NCBI GenBank assembly: GCA_025617375.2
Contig: JAMYGW020000001.1
Location: 3,410,001-3,474,000 of the forward strand
Length of the DNA stretch: 64,000 bases
DNA from: Acarospora socialis
Lineage: Eukaryota > Ascomycota > Lecanoromycetes > Acarosporales > Acarosporaceae
Direction: 5' to 3'
Below the pieces are notes generated by a model. It did not search any database and was not told the DNA's origin. It worked only from the letters and a program-made list of their open reading frames with translations. This document shows, in pieces, positions 60,001 to 64,000 of the stretch. The position numbers and the translations under genes are program-made. Position 1 is the first letter of the stretch. Each line of letters opens with the position of its first letter.

Positions 60001-62020
60001 AAATCAAAAAAATTAAGTTTCTAGACTATGTAATTTCATCTGAATAAATTAAGAAAAATTCAAAAAAGATAAAAGTAGTCAGAAACTAATTAACACTGAA
60101 ATGAATCAAGAAAGTACAGATCTTTCTAGAATTGATGAACTATTATTGAAAGTTTGTATTTAAATATACAAAGATTGTAAAACTGTTAATGCATTTGACA
60201 CACAAGAGTGAAGAATGATATTGAAAAAAAGATTAAGAAAATGCATTTCACACATTAAAAAAAAGTTTTAGTGAAACAGTGCATTTAAAAATACTCAATT
60301 CAGCATGCAAGAAAGTACTGAAGATCAATACTTCAAATTTTGCAGTAAAAGCATGTCTATATCAGATTGAAGATGAGCAACAAGAATTCATAGCATATTG
60401 ATTTAGAAAACTGTCAGAATTCAAGAAAAAATATAAGATTCATGACAAAAAACTTCTTGCAATAGTGAAAGCACTACAAAACTGAAGATCTTATCTTGCA
60501 GAAATAAACAAGTTAAGTTAAATTTATACAGATCACAAGAATCTGAGAAACTTCATAATAACTAAACAACTTAATCAACAACAGATTCATTGAGTGAAGC
60601 AGTTGACAGACTATGAATTTCAAATTCATTACAAGAAAAATAATGAGAATAATGAAGTAAATATCTTAAATAAACAATCTGATCATGAAGAAGTACAGAT
60701 AATACATGTTGAAATTTTCAGTGAAAATAACAATGAAATTCTCATAAAGAATTTAACAGCAATGCATAAGATGAAGTAAACTTTCTTAATGAATAAAAAA
60801 CTCATCAAAATGTGTCACTACAGCAGAGTTAAAGAATATTTAGAAGTTAAATGCACTGAGAATTTAATATAAAGAAGATGCAACATTAGTGATTTTAGAA
60901 ATTAAATCATCAAGATGATTGCTGTGTACAGTTCATGTCAAAAAAATAAAATCAATTAAGATAAATAATATAACAAAGTAACATGACTGAATGCATCAGA
61001 TGCATCATAAAAGTCAGTTATTATAAACTTCATTATAAAATTATCATCATCAAAAGATTCAGCATGAAAGATAAAATTTAACAGTATATTGATTATAATG
61101 AACAAATTAATCAAATACATAATATTTATTTCATTCAGAGAAACTGTGACAGCATCAGTATTGATATACATTATACTGCAAAAATTGATTAACAATCATA
61201 AATTATCAAAAGAATTTATCACTGACAGAGATAAACTATTTATAAGTAAGTTTTGAGAAATGTTCACAGCAGAACTCAAAATAAAACATAAAATATCAAC
61301 AACATATTATTCACAGATGAATGAGCAGAATAAATGAATGAATTAAATAGTGAAAACATACTTAAAACACTACATCAATGAGAATCAGAACAACTGAGTA
61401 CAGCTGTTGTTAATAACACAGTTTGTGTACAACAATGCAAAAAATGAGATCACAGAAAAGATATCTTTCTTTGTGAACTATAATTACAACTCAAAAATAT
61501 AACAAGATTCACAGAGACATGAATTACAGAGTTAAAAAGCAATTTTGAATATCACTCAGTTAAAGAAACTGCACTGAGATTTAATGAAATGAATTAAATA
61601 ACAGATGAAACAAACAACAGAGATAAAATTATTTAAAGAAGAAAAAAAGATATACTTGAGAATAAACAAGATAAAAACAAAAGAAAGAAGCAAAAAACTG
61701 AAGAATAAAAGCATTAAATTATTCAAGATCATACAAGATATCAAGAAATTAAGTTATGAATTAGATTTACTCAAAAAAATGAGAATATACTCAGTATTTC
61801 ACACATTCATACTACAGCACTGCAATCAGTTCATATTACTTCAAGTCATTGAAATATTTGTTAAACTCAATGAAGAATATGAAGTTAAAAATATTTTAAA
61901 AAAAAGAATGATTAAAAAGAAAACTCATTATTTCATGAAATAAAGAGAATATAATATCTCAGAAAGTATTTGAGAACTTAAAGAAAATCTTAAGAACTGT
62001 GTGAGAACACTTCAATATTT
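57090..62020 (+). pseudogene. gag-pol region of element G, fossil
   Basis: Same domain order as A. A 66-codon open piece at 59,847-60,047 spans the RT box, and a 112-codon open piece at 61,605-61,943 spans the integrase tail and the chromodomain start. Broken. Confidence 0.8.
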
Positions 62021-62079
62021 TGAAAAAAAAAATCAATATTAACTCAGAAGAATGAAGACATCAAATTTATAAATTACAA

Positions 62080-62485
62080 CATTGTTTAAAAATCTTCATT
62101 CTCAATTTCATCATTATCACTATTAAGTTCAGCAGCAAGACAGTAAATCTTTTGTGAAGCACAGCAGTTCATTTGATTCAGAGTTTTCTGAAGATGCATA
62201 ACTTTCAAAAATAAAGTGATAAGCTCAGCATGCTTAACTGTTAGTTCACTGTTTGCTTTATTTATTTTTTTTTTGAAGTAAAAAACAAGTTCTATTAAGA
62301 GACTCTCATAATACACTGATACACAGATGATCATGACAAGTATATTTATTATATTTTGATTAAGATTTCATTACAAAACAATTAATGTTGCAACTGACAC
62401 AATAGTCACAAGAAAACAAAATAGATACATCATCAATCTGAATTTTCTTTGTGATTCTTAGATGATTGAAATTTATAGAAAGCAT
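62080..62485 (-). pseudogene. Opposite-strand ORF of element G, fossil
   Basis: Same layout as in B. An 82-codon open piece (62,086-62,334) covers the helix-prone middle and acidic end. TATATAAG lies at 62,526-62,519, about 34 bp before the ATG at 62,485. Confidence 0.5.
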
Positions 62486-62562
62486 TGTTGCTGATGATAA
62501 ATAATGTGAATACTCTCACTTATATAGATCTAAAGAATTAACATCTAAAAGAAGAAGAATGA

Positions 62563-62893
62563 TATTATAATTATACTTAAAGAGATAAAATACAGACTGA
62601 TTTATACACAGAAAGAATGTTTAACAGATTGTCTGTTAAGACAGAAGTTATGTGACATCTTAACATATTTGATGATGAATTTGATGAGCAAACTTAATGA
62701 GTTGCATGAATGAATCAGCTTGATGAGCAGACTCAGTATATAGTCACAATTATTTTTCTTATGAAAAGAATTGTGTTCAACTTAAGTAACAATCTAAGAA
62801 TTAAAGATCAGAATCATTTCAGATCAGCTTTTATATTCATAAGCACAAACTCTTAGTTCTTATATGAGAGAAATCTTCTGTGAGAATGTTACA
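62563..62893 (+). repeat. 3' LTR of Ty3 element G (331 bp)
   Basis: Full-length match to the family, ending GAGAATGTTACA, followed by ACTCA, which does not match the left flank TTCAG. Confidence 0.88.
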
Positions 62894-63230
62894 ACTCAGT
62901 TTTTTATATTATGAAGACAATAACAATGATATGTTATTCATTTTTCACTCATTTTGCAAAAAGTTCAAACAAAGAATCAAACATTGTCAATGTGTGATCA
63001 GTAAATTTTAAAATCAAAAAAGAAAAGAAGAACTGCATTCTTCAGAAAGAACAGATAACAATATATGTTGATGATAATGACAGAGAACTTAAATAGATCT
63101 GTAACAGACATAATGACAGTGAGAAGTTGACAGTAAATGTGAATGATGACAATGAAGAGAAATCACATCAAGAATGTGAACAACAGTGAGGTTGAGTTCT
63201 AGATGCATCAATTAGTATAGTAAACAAATC
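62894..63230. other. Unassigned AT-rich stretch at the right edge of the block
   Basis: CpG-free, with purine-rich plus-strand reading (short acidic frames). I could not link it to E, to the copia fossil or to the hAT. CpG and GG reappear at about 63,190-63,240. Confidence 0.35.
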
Positions 63231-63319
63231 AATTGGGTGCTTACTCAGCTTATTAAGCTGTAAGTAAAATATTATAGTGGGTATGCAGAATAGAAAAACC
63301 CAAGTCATTGACAGAAGCG
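63231..63319 (+). promoter_or_regulatory. Short 5' flank of the PAQR gene
   Basis: Only about 90 bp separate the start codon from the CpG-free block, so the promoter is either very short or lies partly in repeat-derived DNA. No TATA box is evident. Confidence 0.4.
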
Positions 63320-64000
63320 ATGGCTACCCGTCAACGCAGACCTGCCGATTCCAATGGATCCCTCGTGGAGCAAGTTGAAGATGCTGCCAAGACTACGGGA
63401 AACGAAGTGAAGCATCTCTTGACGGTCCTCTGGGATGACCTGCAGCCCTGGCAGCAAGACAACCATTACATCCACAGTGGCTACCGACCAGCTTCCAGTT
63501 CTTACTCAAAGTCCCTCGCGAGTCTTGGCTATCTACACAACGAGTCTGTCAACATCTACACCCACCTGCTTGGCGCTATTGCATTCACTCTTTCCGGTAT
63601 ATTGCTCTGTCAAGCTATGGAATCACGATATGCATCGGCGTCGAGAGCCGATGTACTAGCTTTTGGGTGCTTCTTCCTAGGCGCAGCTCTTTGCCTGGGC
63701 ATGAGCGCAACATACCACACCATATCGAATCATTCGCCCAGGGTCAATGCCATCGGAAATAAATTAGACTATGTTGGCATTGTGTTTTTGATCACGGGGA
63801 GCTTCGTGCCGTGCATTTACTATGGTTTTTACTGCGAACCTGGGCTGCAGAAGATCTACTGGACTATGGTAAGTCAGCAAAATCTCCATTGGAGTTTCTC
63901 CTTGCCGCTAATGGACTGAGATAGATCTCGAGTATTGGCCTAGGATGTGCGATTGTCTCCATAGTTCCAAAATTCAGAACACCACAATGGCGACCATTCC
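63320..64000 (+). CDS. Adiponectin-receptor/haemolysin-III family (PAQR, Izh-like) membrane protein, 5' part
   Basis: Exon 1 is 63320-63868 (183 codons), the intron is 63869-63924 (56 bp, GTAAGT...GCTAATG...GATAG, phase 0), and exon 2 starts at 63925 (ISSIGLGCAI...) and leaves the window. ATG 63320 is the first Met in frame; an upstream TTG is not needed. Residues 1-70 are a cytosolic, soluble N-terminus. At 70-86 comes the PAQR motif LHNESVNIYTHLLG, followed by TM1 (about 82-100), TM2 (about 111-133) ending in SATYHT, whose His is one of the family's zinc ligands, and NKLDYVGI (147-154) leading into TM3 (to about 171). The remaining helices and the C-terminal HxxxH ligands lie beyond the window. 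Fungal members (yeast Izh1-4) sit in internal or plasma membranes and affect zinc and sterol/lipid homeostasis; the animal relatives have ceramidase activity. No sign of RIP damage in the coding part. Confidence 0.93.
63869..63924 (+). other. Intron 1 of the PAQR gene
   Basis: 56 bp with consensus donor GTAAGT, a CTAAT branch-like element and acceptor GATAG. It restores the family sequence on both sides. Confidence 0.88.

Larger units (their letters stand above)
56724..62893 (+). mobile_element. Ty3/gypsy-type element G, fossil (6,170 bp), flanks unmatched
   Basis: Plus-strand element with gag (about 57,090-58,920), RT (about 59,460-60,080), RNase H (about 60,240-60,690), integrase (about 60,790-61,500), chromodomain-like end (about 61,860-62,020), an opposite-strand ORF and LTRs of unequal length (352 and 331 bp). 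The left flank lies in the gag of E; the right flank (starting ACTCA) is unrelated to E. The two ends may therefore come from two insertions joined by recombination. Broken, with dozens of breaks. Confidence 0.88.
1381..63230. other. AT-rich, CpG-depleted, RIP-like repeat block (isochore)
   Basis: Reading through the block I found only isolated CpG dinucleotides (for example 37,207 and 49,636) in about 62 kb, whereas the host genes at either end have many. CC and GG are also rare, while CA/TG and CT/AG remain common. Every long frame is stop-rich. The block consists of nested transposable elements. This is the expected outcome of a premeiotic repeat-silencing mutator (RIP-like) or of long-term deamination of methylated cytosine. 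The preference for CpG and CpC over CpA differs from Neurospora RIP. Confidence 0.9.

Noticed and set aside
1381-63230. Mitochondrial insertion (NUMT) or plasmid as the source of the AT-rich DNA
   Set aside because: No mitochondrial genes or tRNAs were seen, and the content is nuclear transposons with TSDs flanked by intron-containing nuclear genes.
63435-63659. Second plus-strand frame of 74 codons in the PAQR gene
   Set aside because: Out-of-frame overlap; the PAQR frame has family motifs and a consensus intron.

Overview
The window comes from a filamentous ascomycete fungus (Pezizomycotina-like). Two GC-balanced host genes with short fungal introns (52 and 56 bp) sit at the extreme ends. 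Between them lies a block of about 62 kb (roughly 1,380 to 63,230) that is AT-rich, almost free of CpG and very poor in CC/GG. Both edges of this block are sharp. It is a repeat-only isochore carrying a very strong RIP-like C-to-T footprint.

Left edge (1-1,380): a minus-strand two-exon gene for a 296-aa PCI-like (CSN8/PSMD8/eIF3k-type) protein. Right edge (63,320 to the window end): the first part of a plus-strand adiponectin-receptor/haemolysin-III (PAQR, yeast Izh-like) membrane protein gene, which runs off the window.

The block is a transposon 'onion' whose order can be read from target-site duplications (TSDs). The oldest recognisable layer is a minus-strand Ty1/copia fossil (RNase H end at about 3,125-3,546 and 14,846-15,076). 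An 11.3-kb hAT DNA transposon (3,555-14,837; 25-bp TIRs; 8-bp TSD AAAATACT) split it. A Ty3/gypsy-type element 'E' (minus, from 15,077) entered the same copia fossil. Three relatives then entered E: 'C' (plus, 16,594-47,007, TSD CTCTG), 'F' (minus, 47,331-53,547, TSD ATCAT) and 'G' (plus, 56,724-62,893, flanks that do not match). C was in turn hit by two LINE copies of one Tad/I-like family (19,709-20,710 plus; 21,134-26,027 minus), by 'B' (minus, 26,890-39,015, TSD AACAG) and by 'D' (plus, 40,099-46,320, TSD AAAAT). B was hit by 'A' (plus, 31,350-37,385, TSD CAATA), the innermost and best preserved copy. All seven Ty3 elements are about 6.0-6.2 kb when their insertions are discounted, have LTRs of 317-361 bp, and carry gag, protease, RT, RNase H, integrase and a chromodomain-like end. 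All are broken fossils.

Two things stand out. First, every Ty3 copy carries, between the integrase end and the 3' LTR, an ORF on the opposite strand with two cysteine clusters and a predicted coiled coil, preceded in six of seven copies by TATATAAG. This looks like a recurrent antisense gene of the family. Second, the hAT element is unusually large and carries, besides a degenerate BED-finger transposase, several other degenerate ORFs and two facing arrays of a 13-bp minisatellite in inverted orientation. No tRNA, rRNA, CRISPR or host gene was seen inside the block.
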